Assembly (NCBI GenBank): GCA_902778245.1
Contig: CACYXH010000004.1
Coordinates: forward strand, 1 to 60,072
From: an uncultured Lachnospiraceae bacterium
Lineage (GTDB): Bacteria > Bacillota > Clostridia > Lachnospirales > Lachnospiraceae
Length of the DNA: 60,072 bases
Direction of reading: 5' to 3'
Below are positions 9,601-18,056 of the stretch, piece after piece; positions within the stretch are counted from its first letter, which is position 1; every line of letters starts with the position of its first letter. The position numbers were made by a program, and so were the translations under genes. Below the pieces are notes generated by a model. The model did not search any database, had not been told where the DNA came from, and saw only the letters and a list, made by a program, of their open reading frames with translations.

Positions 9601-12600
9601 ATTCCAAAGAGTTGGAGAATGATGAAGTTCAGAAGAACAGCGTGATAAACGTCACGCTGGGTTATGACGCTGTGCAGTCCGAGACCAACGCATACCGTGG
9701 CAGCCGTCTGGCCTACCGAAACCTGATCATTTCGCTGACGGACGAACAGACCGACGAAGTGTTGTCCACCTTCCGTTATTTCGACGGGGATATCTACGAT
9801 CTTTCGGGAACGAATACCAGCCGGGTCTCCACGCCGGAGACGACCCAGCATTTCAATGAAATGCTTCAATCCATCACCTTTCAGGTCTCGGTAGGGGAGA
9901 ACCCGCTCAAACTGACGATCAAGTATTTTGACAACTATATCCCCGTGACTATCAACCAGATGATCATCGAGGAGGACGGTAATGTTCGTGAGGCAACCGA
10001 GACGGACGGCATCGAAACGACAATCTCAAAGTACGCAAGTGGTTATACGACTGCCCCGGCCTATCAGCAGAAGTTCTTTACCAATGCCTACCGGGCAGGG
10101 GACTATTATCAAGCCTCGGATCTCAGCACAAACTATGTTAGCGAATTTAAGGTCTCTGGCTCAAGAGAGTCCCGAAATATGCTGACGCAGTATCCCAATT
10201 CCGGCCTGCTGGTGACGCCGCCCACATCCGGCTCCTATGTGCTGGCAGGAATCAGCACCAAAACGCTGAACCGAAACGGTGTTGAAGTCGCTACGGAGGA
10301 CACCAATACTACCAAGAAGGGCATTACGCCTGCCATCAGCTATCTGTCAACACAAGCTGCAAACTGGGTTCATTTTAATTCTCGCCTGCCGCTCTCCCAG
10401 CAGCTGGTGGTCAACGTCTACTACACCAAGGCGCTGACAAACCTCACCGTTACTGAGTACGACAACACCAGCACCAGCAAGAATAAGGTCGTGCTGAGCA
10501 ACTACAACACCGAGCGGGACGAGCCGACAATGCCCTATCTGCTCGATCATGTCGATCAGTATGAGACCTATACCATCAATAAGACTGCCAATTCGGCAGG
10601 CGTCTCTACAAACTTTGGCGTCAACCGGGATACCGGCATCCAGTTTGAGATTACCCCGATCAGCACCCGGAATATCTCCGAGGTCAGGGCGTATAAGCTG
10701 CTGGAAAACGATGTGAAGCAAGAGCTGGAAGTGGAGCGTGTCAGCGGCAGCGCATATCCGGGCGAAAAGACGACCTACCGGATCGTCAATTATCTGGCCA
10801 CGCCCGGCGATGATATCCATGTTGAGATCATCTATGACTATATGCAGCGGCTCACCGTCCGTGTGATGATGCTCGACGATGCCAACAAGCTGGTGCCGAA
10901 CCAATCCGATGTGCGGGTCAATGTGACCGGCACAGTCACAGATAGCAGCAACGTATTCTGGCGCGGCGAGAACCAGGTGGTGGACGGGAACACCATCGAG
11001 GTCGGTGCGTATGACGAGACCAACAAGTCCGAGGATTCGGTCTATGTGGCGCCCAACGCCAAAATCGACCTTGAAACAGAGCTCAATGGATCCAATTACA
11101 GGGTTGCAAACGTGGTGGCGTATCAGATAGACAACAATGGAAATACCAAGGGCGACCCCATAGCGCTGACCTATTCCAGAACCAAGAGCGCCGGACAGGA
11201 CGGCGAGGGCGGAGGCATCGACTTTTCCCTCAGTACGCTGCCCTCGATGCCCGTGGGTCAAAACGTGCTGATCACTGTCTATCTGGCAAGGCCGGTGAAT
11301 ATGACAGTCACGATCAAAATGGAGAATGAAAACGGCATAGATGTGGACGGCGCACCTGCTGACTCCTATGTCAATGTGTACGGCAAAAATAGCCAGATCG
11401 GTGCCAACGAGTATACCATTGTCACCGATGAAACTGAGGGCAAATTCAACACAAAGAGCATCACCATCACGGACAATCCCGCCACGCGAACGGTTCAGAT
11501 CTTCCAAGGTTCCACGCTGGAGGCATTTGCCAATGCTTTGTTGGCAGAGGACTGGGTCATTAAAAAGGTGACGGTCACGGACAAGGACGGGAATGAGGTG
11601 GGCAACCTCTACACCGGCGAGAGCTCACAGGTGACGGCGGAGGACACCGGCAATACTTTTCTCCGGGTCAAGTTCGGCACAAGGCAGCAGTTCCTTCCCA
11701 ACAATAACTATACGGTGACGGTCTATCTGGCCAAGGCAAAGAGCGTTATCGTCACCACCTCGATCACCAACAGCACGTTTGCTTCTCCCACGCAGGCGGG
11801 AAGCGTTGAGGTGTACGGCGAAAATGCGGATATTGATACGATCCTCTTTACAAGGATCGATCCCACCGGGACCATATCCGCAAATCACTATGACGCGATC
11901 AATACCAAGCGCAGCGACAGCTACGGCTATCGCTCTGAGACCAAGTGTATCGCCAAAACGGAACTCACGGTGAAGGTGAAACCGAAGAACAGCAATTATA
12001 TTGTCGGCTCCTTTACTGCAAAGCTTGATAATTCCGAAGACTTGGTCTGCACCCCCTCCGAGCCGGACAGCGACGGCGTCATCACCTATACGCTGGCGTA
12101 TGCAAATGGTTCTGCGTTTGAGATGAATAAGCTGCAGGATCTCTACATTGATGTGGAGTTTACCCCTGTAACATCGTCGCATGTGACCATCGACTACTGG
12201 TATACCGACGACTACAAGACGATGAAGCCCGCCCCCGGCAGCGAGGTCACTACCGCCTACATTGAACAGCACTACGGCAGCTCGGTCTATCCCAACGAGC
12301 CAACGGTCTATGATGCGGACAATGGCGTGTGGGTCTCCGGCTTCACGAATATTCCGGCAAACGGAACCTACGACGTGCTGGTCGGCACCAGACTGTATCT
12401 GGGCGTACACCTGATCAACGGGAATATCTACGCTCCCATTGAGAACTGGATCGACCGCACGGATACCGCCACCGGGAAAACAAGCCGCGAGACCTCGTAT
12501 GCGATGCCCACCAATGGCGTGAATCAGGATGTGTCGGTCAAAGCGGGAGAGGATCTGTTCTGCCATATCCTTCTCGCCCCGGTTTCGGTCATCGACTTTA

Positions 12601-15600
12601 CGCAGCGGGACCGCAACGTAGTCGGCGATTCGCCGACAGGCACCGACGCCATTGCCACCACCTGCTACAACAATACCAAATATTGTCCCGAGGCCAAGAT
12701 GGAGCTGGAGCTGGACGCCGACCTCGCCGCTGCCGTTGCATCCGGCAACATCAATAACTCCATTTCCGGCTCCATGTTCCATAAGAATCATTACACCAGC
12801 GAGCTTACGGAGAACACCAGCAATGTGGTCGTTTTCCAGGGCAGCAGCAACCTGACCGTCAGCCTGAATAAAGCAAAGGTTGATCCTGGAGCAGTGGTTT
12901 CGGTCAAGGCATATGATGGTGACACCCTTGTTGCGACGCTGACTGAGACGGAAACAGCGGGCGTCTATACCGCGCCTGATAACTTTGTCATTGAGGCGAA
13001 CAAGCACTACAAGGTGGTCGTCACCATGGACTGCGTGGATACATGGACGAGCTTGAACGGGACGGGAGAGGATGCCGGCGTCTATCTGGTCACGCCCAAG
13101 ACGGCAGATCAGAACGTCAAGACCATCGACATCTACAATTCCGAGACATACGGCATGCTGAAACAGATCAAGTTCGGCACGGGCAGAGAGCAGTACCGGC
13201 TGGACGAGACATGGCGGAATGTGACGGGGCCGGTCTACGTCATTGTTCAGGTGAGCCAGCCCTCGGGCGAGCTCAATCTGGATGTGGCGGAGTGGCGTGA
13301 CTACTATGACGACTATGCCAAGGACGGCAAGTTCGACCAGAAGGGCGGAGTGAACGTCAAAAGCGAGATGCTCGCCAACTACTTTACGGTGCAGGATGGC
13401 AACGGCTTTACTCGGTACTGCTACGCCTTCCAGATCACGCCTGCATATCCGAGTGGGAACACGTTACCGCTGGATAACTCCCAGCACTTCGCGTTTACCT
13501 TCTTCACGCCCAAAACGCCCAGCGTTCACGACACGGAGGACACGCCTTCCACCATCACCCTGTGGCAGAAGAAGAGAACCAGCAATTCCGACTATGTCAT
13601 GACTACCGACGGAACTGCGGTCATGACACTGGCAGACGGTTCCCAGTTTACCTACGAGGGCGAGAGCGTATCCTCGGTTCAGGCGCCGGGACACAACCGT
13701 CAGGAGAGTGTGGTGCTGGCAAATACTGTGGTCGGCAAGTCTATCCGGCTACAGGTGACGCCGCCGGAAAACTGCATCGTCACAAAGGTAGTCGTGACCG
13801 ATGACAACGGCGTCCATGAGTATAAGCCCAACGAGGATAACCTCTATAACATCCAAGTCAGCTTTGCCAAGGAAGAGATCGTTGTCTATTACTCGTGGCC
13901 GCAGATCACCGTCTCTACCAACAACAAGGCCGGAGATGAAAAGGGTACCGTCTGGAAGGACGCGGTAACGCCGGAAAACACAGACAACCTGATCGTGGAC
14001 TCCGGCGTGTACATGGGCAGTACGCTGGTGGAAAAGGGCGTGAACAAGCAGCTCGTTATCGAACCCAAGACCTATGAGACGGAGAACGGCGTGGAGGACT
14101 ATCAGGTCGCCTATGTGCTTGTGGGTCGGGACGGCCGAAACAGTATGCTGCCCATCAGCAGCGATTTAATCGTGCCCGATGCGAACGGACGGATCACGGT
14201 GGAGCTGGGCGAGATCAATACGGACGTGGACGTCCATGTGCAGTTTGCCAAAAAGACTGCGCTAAAGACCATGACGCTTATCGTCTCCCACTTTGTCTGG
14301 GACGGCAGCGACTGGATCCCCTGCAATACCACCTATCACGGCACGGTGACAACGGTCGGTACACTGGAGGGTGTGGATGACCCCATCCTCGATGAGAATG
14401 AGAACCCTGCCAACCCGCTGGTGCTGGAGGAAGACCCCAGCGTCACCGCCACAGTGGTGCAGGGGACGAAACTCGATTTTACTGCAAAGCCGGCGGAGCT
14501 ATTCCTGGTAGATCATGTTGACTACCGGCTCAACAGTGAAAGCACAGTGACTTTATCAGGAACCACGGTGCCTGGTGCGGAGCGGCAATTTGGCTTTACC
14601 GCGGAGAACTACAGCGTCATTTGTGTGGATGTCTACTACAAGGAGCCGGTTTACAAGCTGACCTACCACGGAAATAACAATACAGACGGCAACGCTCCTG
14701 ATCCCGTGGAAAACTGCTTCTACAATGAAGGACTCACGATTGCTGATCAGGGCACACTTGTAAAGGCGAGAAATACATTCCTGGGCTGGAGCAAAAATCC
14801 CGAAGCCACAGAGCCCGAATTCTTGCCAGGCGCAATCTTCCATATTACGGAAAATACGGATCTTTATGCTGTCTGGGAACCTATGACCCGGCATAAACTG
14901 GTTTACAGCTACAAGAACCGATTTGTTAATGATCTGGATGAAGTAGCAAACCGACAGTACATCGTCTTTGTATGGCTTGACAGCGATCAGAAAGTAAAAG
15001 TGCAAAATACAGATGGAACGTATGCAGAGCAGCCAACGAAACAGATTCTGAAAGAGAATGCGCCGTACATTGACGATCTGTACAAAGATTGCAAATGGGA
15101 TTTTGACAATGCGAAGACCGTGGACAATGTAACTACGATACCAGCCATTCAGACCCTGAAAAAGTATAAGATCTACTGGGAAATTGCAGAAGAAAAGACG
15201 GGGGAAAGCAGCAGCGGAACCATCGACGTAAGCGAACTGAAAGAAACGAATACAGCGGAAATCGTTAAGAATGGAAGAAAGATAACATGCCATTACGTTG
15301 ACCACCCCTACAACGTACTGTGTCCTCTGAGAGCAGTGAAGAGGAATGGTGTAACGGACTTCCTGTATTGGCAGGCAACGGATGTGGATGCCAACGGAAA
15401 CCTGATTGAAGGAACCACCAAGCCTGTGTGCTACACAGAGTACTACAGCTACCGTATCACCAAGGATATCTATGTAGAGCCTGTTTATTATGGAGATGGG
15501 ACGAAGGGCTGGGATCTTACTCTGGGCGAGACGATCTATTCCCGGGAACAGTATACAGGTGAGCTAGAGGAAGAGACGGAAGAAGGGGGAAATTCGACAA

Positions 15601-16445
15601 CAGGGATCGAAAAGACGACTGTATACGATTACGTCTATACCGATTATCTGATTTCCATCCTGTCACCGTATCAGGAACTGGTGGATGATATCAATAAAGC
15701 TGTTCAAAATGAGAACGATGAGAGTACCCAGGGCGAAATAACGAATATCCAGTTCGGCCTTGTGCTGGAGCGGGATACAAGCTATGAATACGACCATGAC
15801 CAAAACGAGAATGTTGTTTATCCGGAAAAGGCACAGGAAGATATTTGCAGTCTGCTGGATGGGAAAAAGGCTGAAATTGGCAGTGGTACAAGCAAGAAAG
15901 TTTCGGCAGAAGAAAAAAAACGTGAATACTTCATCTTCGACAGAACGGACTCGGCAACGCTGCTGACCAATAAGAACCGCATTGATGTGTACATCAGATT
16001 TGCGAATAACGAATTGAATCCGAAGTATGCCTACAACGTGTACGCATATATGATCATCACGAGGGATGATGCGCAGACAGTCATTGTCAGCAAGGATGTT
16101 TCCAGACTGAATATCTATGACTACGGTCACAGGATCTATTCTGCTTTTGAGGTATTGCCGGAGCCGGAGGATCCGGATTCAACTGAACCGGAAACGCTGC
16201 CTAGCAGTGCGGCAGCGCCTGCCGCATTGTACTCTGATGTGGACTATGCCGATGACGGTCTGATCGAGGACGCGGAGGATATGAGCGAAGACGCCACGGA
16301 CAACTGGTCTGACGAGAGAGAACCTGATGTGCAGGAAGAGACGGATACAGATGGTTACCCGACGGATGACGCGGAAAATGAGGACGCGCCTGAAGTGCTT
16401 GACGATACCGTTTTAGAGAATGACACGGAAGAGATTTTAGAATAG
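6666..16445 (+). CDS. Giant secreted repeat protein (BIG2 + InlB-like repeats), about 3260 aa
   Basis: Signal peptide at residues 1-26 (MGKKMFRF, hydrophobic core, PASAA). Two bacterial Ig-like (BIG2) domains follow (about 27-170; SVASVTNKGLVTAKKKGTA, VATVSSSGGVTAKSSG). Next comes roughly 2500 residues of degenerate beta-rich repeats of about 120-180 aa. These carry the theme L-x-V-x-P...Y-x-V-x-x-V-x-A-Y...F-x-M-P...V-x-V-x-Y...V-T-V, close to divergent InlB B-repeats. One clear InlB/Listeria-Bacteroides repeat (TFLGWSKNP, NTDLYAVWEP) lies near 2650-2735. The last 120 residues are D/E-rich. I see no LPXTG, C-terminal TM, SLH or choline-binding repeats. The start was chosen for AAGGAGA six bases upstream; the ATG at 6630 lacks a site and spoils the signal peptide. 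Probably an adhesin or matrix protein; substrate unknown. Confidence 0.88.
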   Translation: MGKKMFRFIVTALVFLMLICVPASAATSSVTIAKGGTKQLKVKGTSIKKAVSSKKSVASVTNKGLVTAKKKGTAVITVTGKNNKKYKFHVTVEKPSLNKTSLTINQGKTYVLKLKNNTQKVKWSSSNKKVATVSSSGGVTAKSSGKAVITAKVPNGPSYKCRVTVKKVKAADTSSAPEEETEKQTLVSANTIIATKNELDTINTTSSVVNRAPAVQASGAGTGYRKVTIQPSGDTGVLNYSYKGSGSSSYTYYQKVSFGTYSASLEDGSDFKYSGYTWELQNSNAVDRYIKVADSTIKVALTDSIRLSRVASYHVYVVHSDESRDELGEDGNSSYGTITLTNPTTTANLTITLTSGAIRDDDSILIVVEYKRTYKNIRSELTFFNQYESPASIAFTTTEKKIINGTYSGAVTNEISVSEANYESAVIATTTDLNEITLELPSPIYIDKTKVKVYQCDAGGNRTELNVIVEEQPRVTYLGTDSDEKMRLKISGIGTCTDDIVIAAELKHAKSYIGLTVVGARKYDSYINPTLPGAISVGGNRGTQKIGASGDGITNFSGTYLYSGETYTISYDDAVNSSELLSAVLTYKDADGVIQTETFRPKQGVNNQIEFTMPFLADPYDATNNKLTLNYQYNRNSAVVTLDDENKGEVRITDTEQGAQSIFWYNGTQSYSEQSFTATRNQSYHLISGRTYKLESTYQNYDGNRLICTGFIIYQLNSDLTRKTDENGDYITYNEITGSGNVYTFTMPAYPVEIHPLYEEHLHSINVKVDTVGEIVGGVTLSGTEAGEDGTGGNHFFGGTPLYKNGKNNASLTWSSSNCYASDNQTYTLTPNFDPSAYRVTDVRAYYFTPTTTNYSNTYGFYGAAAIGNRSLGTLTQLTDDEITIINNNDTDGTWTITLPNGFAYKNIQIEIQVEKIPESFVKFTYALDGTSSSGGMTLNSKFVGKFVYTKAGDVTYPSTGTLTNASFGKVDLWNKWNNSKELENDEVQKNSVINVTLGYDAVQSETNAYRGSRLAYRNLIISLTDEQTDEVLSTFRYFDGDIYDLSGTNTSRVSTPETTQHFNEMLQSITFQVSVGENPLKLTIKYFDNYIPVTINQMIIEEDGNVREATETDGIETTISKYASGYTTAPAYQQKFFTNAYRAGDYYQASDLSTNYVSEFKVSGSRESRNMLTQYPNSGLLVTPPTSGSYVLAGISTKTLNRNGVEVATEDTNTTKKGITPAISYLSTQAANWVHFNSRLPLSQQLVVNVYYTKALTNLTVTEYDNTSTSKNKVVLSNYNTERDEPTMPYLLDHVDQYETYTINKTANSAGVSTNFGVNRDTGIQFEITPISTRNISEVRAYKLLENDVKQELEVERVSGSAYPGEKTTYRIVNYLATPGDDIHVEIIYDYMQRLTVRVMMLDDANKLVPNQSDVRVNVTGTVTDSSNVFWRGENQVVDGNTIEVGAYDETNKSEDSVYVAPNAKIDLETELNGSNYRVANVVAYQIDNNGNTKGDPIALTYSRTKSAGQDGEGGGIDFSLSTLPSMPVGQNVLITVYLARPVNMTVTIKMENENGIDVDGAPADSYVNVYGKNSQIGANEYTIVTDETEGKFNTKSITITDNPATRTVQIFQGSTLEAFANALLAEDWVIKKVTVTDKDGNEVGNLYTGESSQVTAEDTGNTFLRVKFGTRQQFLPNNNYTVTVYLAKAKSVIVTTSITNSTFASPTQAGSVEVYGENADIDTILFTRIDPTGTISANHYDAINTKRSDSYGYRSETKCIAKTELTVKVKPKNSNYIVGSFTAKLDNSEDLVCTPSEPDSDGVITYTLAYANGSAFEMNKLQDLYIDVEFTPVTSSHVTIDYWYTDDYKTMKPAPGSEVTTAYIEQHYGSSVYPNEPTVYDADNGVWVSGFTNIPANGTYDVLVGTRLYLGVHLINGNIYAPIENWIDRTDTATGKTSRETSYAMPTNGVNQDVSVKAGEDLFCHILLAPVSVIDFTQRDRNVVGDSPTGTDAIATTCYNNTKYCPEAKMELELDADLAAAVASGNINNSISGSMFHKNHYTSELTENTSNVVVFQGSSNLTVSLNKAKVDPGAVVSVKAYDGDTLVATLTETETAGVYTAPDNFVIEANKHYKVVVTMDCVDTWTSLNGTGEDAGVYLVTPKTADQNVKTIDIYNSETYGMLKQIKFGTGREQYRLDETWRNVTGPVYVIVQVSQPSGELNLDVAEWRDYYDDYAKDGKFDQKGGVNVKSEMLANYFTVQDGNGFTRYCYAFQITPAYPSGNTLPLDNSQHFAFTFFTPKTPSVHDTEDTPSTITLWQKKRTSNSDYVMTTDGTAVMTLADGSQFTYEGESVSSVQAPGHNRQESVVLANTVVGKSIRLQVTPPENCIVTKVVVTDDNGVHEYKPNEDNLYNIQVSFAKEEIVVYYSWPQITVSTNNKAGDEKGTVWKDAVTPENTDNLIVDSGVYMGSTLVEKGVNKQLVIEPKTYETENGVEDYQVAYVLVGRDGRNSMLPISSDLIVPDANGRITVELGEINTDVDVHVQFAKKTALKTMTLIVSHFVWDGSDWIPCNTTYHGTVTTVGTLEGVDDPILDENENPANPLVLEEDPSVTATVVQGTKLDFTAKPAELFLVDHVDYRLNSESTVTLSGTTVPGAERQFGFTAENYSVICVDVYYKEPVYKLTYHGNNNTDGNAPDPVENCFYNEGLTIADQGTLVKARNTFLGWSKNPEATEPEFLPGAIFHITENTDLYAVWEPMTRHKLVYSYKNRFVNDLDEVANRQYIVFVWLDSDQKVKVQNTDGTYAEQPTKQILKENAPYIDDLYKDCKWDFDNAKTVDNVTTIPAIQTLKKYKIYWEIAEEKTGESSSGTIDVSELKETNTAEIVKNGRKITCHYVDHPYNVLCPLRAVKRNGVTDFLYWQATDVDANGNLIEGTTKPVCYTEYYSYRITKDIYVEPVYYGDGTKGWDLTLGETIYSREQYTGELEEETEEGGNSTTGIEKTTVYDYVYTDYLISILSPYQELVDDINKAVQNENDESTQGEITNIQFGLVLERDTSYEYDHDQNENVVYPEKAQEDICSLLDGKKAEIGSGTSKKVSAEEKKREYFIFDRTDSATLLTNKNRIDVYIRFANNELNPKYAYNVYAYMIITRDDAQTVIVSKDVSRLNIYDYGHRIYSAFEVLPEPEDPDSTEPETLPSSAAAPAALYSDVDYADDGLIEDAEDMSEDATDNWSDEREPDVQEETDTDGYPTDDAENEDAPEVLDDTVLENDTEEILE

Positions 16446-16460
16446 GAACCAAACACACAA

Positions 16461-16630
16461 GGGGCTGTTGTAAAATACTGGTAAGGGGTTCCGCGTATCC
16501 ATATGTACGCATCTCCGAGACACTGTAAGAGATAGGACGGACTTTAGTCCGTCATAGACATACAGTGTCGGAAGGAGCAAGCGAACATAGGATATCGGAA
16601 ATCCATTAGCCAGTATTTTGCAACAGCCCC
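16461..16630. repeat. 170-bp imperfect palindrome (MITE-like or bidirectional terminator)
   Basis: The outer arms at 16461-16484 and 16607-16630 pair almost perfectly (GGGGCTGTTG-T/C-AAAATACTGG). Pairing continues inward: 16488-16506 with 16586-16604, then GACACTGTA at 16519-16527 with TACAGTGTC at 16561-16569. The centre holds GGACGGACT-TTAGTCCGTC. Nearly the whole element folds into one long nested hairpin between two convergent genes. No coding sequence and no obvious target-site duplication were seen. Confidence 0.75.
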
Positions 16631-16638
16631 CATTATGG

Positions 16639-17079
16639 TTAATTATGTTTTTTGACAGTCAGTTTTTGAAGGAGAATTTCACAGGTTCTGTATCCATACC
16701 GCAGTATTCGCCGGGTGGGAAAGGAGAGACACCAGAAGTGTACATAGAACTTATACCATATATTATCACAGGAACAGGATTTTCCGTTTCGCGTAAATTC
16801 GATCATAACGGCAAGTACCTGATCTCTCCGGATGCGTTCCATGCTAAATTCATTATCGCCGCACATGTTTAACGTGTCGCCATCAATTTTCAGGATACGA
16901 TGAAGAACAAATTGACCATTGTCCCGCTGAAAAAGCACGGTATCGTATTTCTTCAGAGGCTCCCGCTTTTCCAGGTAGACCACATCCCGACGATCATGGA
17001 GCAGCGGATACATGCTGCAGCCGTGAACAGCTGCGGCATAGCAGCCAAGCAGGTCGATGGTCTCACCGGGATTATTCAT
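16639..17079 (-). CDS. S26/S24-like signal peptidase of the RiPP-like operon
   Basis: A 146-aa peptidase-like protein. The Ser box GCSMYP puts the nucleophile at Ser22. VLHRIL gives His60 where bacterial type I signal peptidases have Lys, as in the archaeal/ER (SipW-like) type. GDNEFS at 74-79 matches the terminal GDN box. It lacks the usual N-terminal membrane anchor; the only hydrophobic stretch is near residues 107-120. It is the last gene of the minus-strand operon and overlaps the PqqD-like gene by eight bases. Inference: it cleaves the leader of the modified peptide or a partner protein. A role as a general secretion signal peptidase is less likely. Confidence 0.75.
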   Translation of the reverse strand: MNNPGETIDLLGCYAAAVHGCSMYPLLHDRRDVVYLEKREPLKKYDTVLFQRDNGQFVLHRILKIDGDTLNMCGDNEFSMERIRRDQVLAVMIEFTRNGKSCSCDNIWYKFYVHFWCLSFPTRRILRYGYRTCEILLQKLTVKKHN

Positions 17080-17338
17080 CGATCAGCCCTGCACTTCGGG
17101 TTTTTTCCAGAAACTCATCCAGATCGCGTATAGCAGTCTCCCTGTCCACCTCATAATTCTCCAGCATCTGTTCAATTACAAAATCGTATGACACATCCTC
17201 CTGCATGAGATCCCAGACAAAGGCTCCGGTTTCATTTAGGGTGATCAGAACATTAAACTCATCCGCGGCATTTCCTACAGCTACCGAAAGGTATTTGTCG
17301 GCAAATTTTCTCAGGATAAATCCATCTTTGATTTTCAT
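17072..17338 (-). CDS. PqqD-like peptide recognition protein
   Basis: An 88-aa protein with the PqqD winged-helix pattern: an N-terminal strand pair (FADKYLSVAVG), then LNETGAFVWDLMQ and a C-terminal helix ending LDEFLEKTRSAGLI. PqqD-family proteins are RiPP recognition elements that hold the precursor's leader for the modifying enzymes. AAGGAG lies upstream of its ATG. It starts four bases after the kinase gene ends and overlaps the peptidase gene, so these genes are translationally coupled. Its place beside a radical SAM enzyme supports the RiPP reading. Confidence 0.85.
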   Translation of the reverse strand: MKIKDGFILRKFADKYLSVAVGNAADEFNVLITLNETGAFVWDLMQEDVSYDFVIEQMLENYEVDRETAIRDLDEFLEKTRSAGLIDE

Positions 17339-17342
17339 ATAT

Positions 17343-18044
17343 TCAGTCTCCTTTTATCTGTTGAAATGCTGTGTAAGCAGCATCGTCGCTCTGGTTGCAT
17401 GCCAAGTGGAACATTCTGGCGGTTGAGGTAATCACATCCAACAGATCCAATACTTTCATTCGGCCCGCTAAGTCGTGGGGGAGGGGAGTTGCGCTTATTA
17501 GCCGGGGAAGGACGTCCGTTGAAGAAATTTGCCTGCAATGGTTTTCGGCTCCCCTTGTCAGCCAGAAGATCCCTCCCAACTCCGCGCTGGTGTTGGAACC
17601 GTAATTCTCCTTTCCGCGCCAGGGAGTTCCATACACGATTACCTTTCCGTCTCTAATGCGCAGGATGGGCTTATCCCCATTAATAATCGATACTCGATCG
17701 CCAAAACATTTTTTCCAAATCCGGATATGTGTCGTTTTCCCGGTGCCGGAAGGGGCAGTAAAAAGGTATGCCCTGTTGTTATAGCAGACGGCGGCGCTGT
17801 GGAGCAAAAGTCCGTCATAATGATACAGTAGTTCCTGGCTGATCTTCCGAAGATGCGCCGAAGATTCGCAGATTTCATCAGAAAAGCCGGAGCGTTCCTT
17901 TTCGCAGACAATATCCTTCCCGGTAACAATTATTTCAAAATCGTACAGTTTGTCTTCCGTTCGATAGTCCTGCAGCACCCTCCGGGCATAAACGCTCTGT
18001 GGGGTAATTTTCATATTGAGATCTGCTATGCGGTATATAGCCAT
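17343..18044 (-). CDS. HprK-like serine kinase (PqqD-associated)
   Basis: A 233-aa protein with a P-loop APSGTGKTT at residues 97-105, preceded by LLLHSAAV as in HPr kinase C-terminal domains. VSIINGDKP follows at about 118-126, then YGTPWRGKENYG. It lacks the N-terminal domain of true HPr kinase/phosphorylase, so a role in carbon-catabolite signalling is unlikely. Homologues of this type sit in RiPP clusters; in paeninodin-type lasso-peptide clusters such a kinase phosphorylates the precursor's C-terminal Ser. Here it lies between the radical SAM gene (12-base gap) and PqqD. Inference: it phosphorylates the peptide or is a regulatory ATPase. Confidence 0.82.
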   Translation of the reverse strand: MAIYRIADLNMKITPQSVYARRVLQDYRTEDKLYDFEIIVTGKDIVCEKERSGFSDEICESSAHLRKISQELLYHYDGLLLHSAAVCYNNRAYLFTAPSGTGKTTHIRIWKKCFGDRVSIINGDKPILRIRDGKVIVYGTPWRGKENYGSNTSAELGGIFWLTRGAENHCRQISSTDVLPRLISATPLPHDLAGRMKVLDLLDVITSTARMFHLACNQSDDAAYTAFQQIKGD

Positions 18045-18056
18045 AAATTCTCCTTC

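Noticed and set aside
10347-13007. Long minus-strand open frames (386 and 460 codons) opposite the giant gene
   Set aside because: No recognisable motifs, no ribosome sites, and they exist only because the sense gene there uses G/C-ending codons. The sense strand has a continuous repeat protein.
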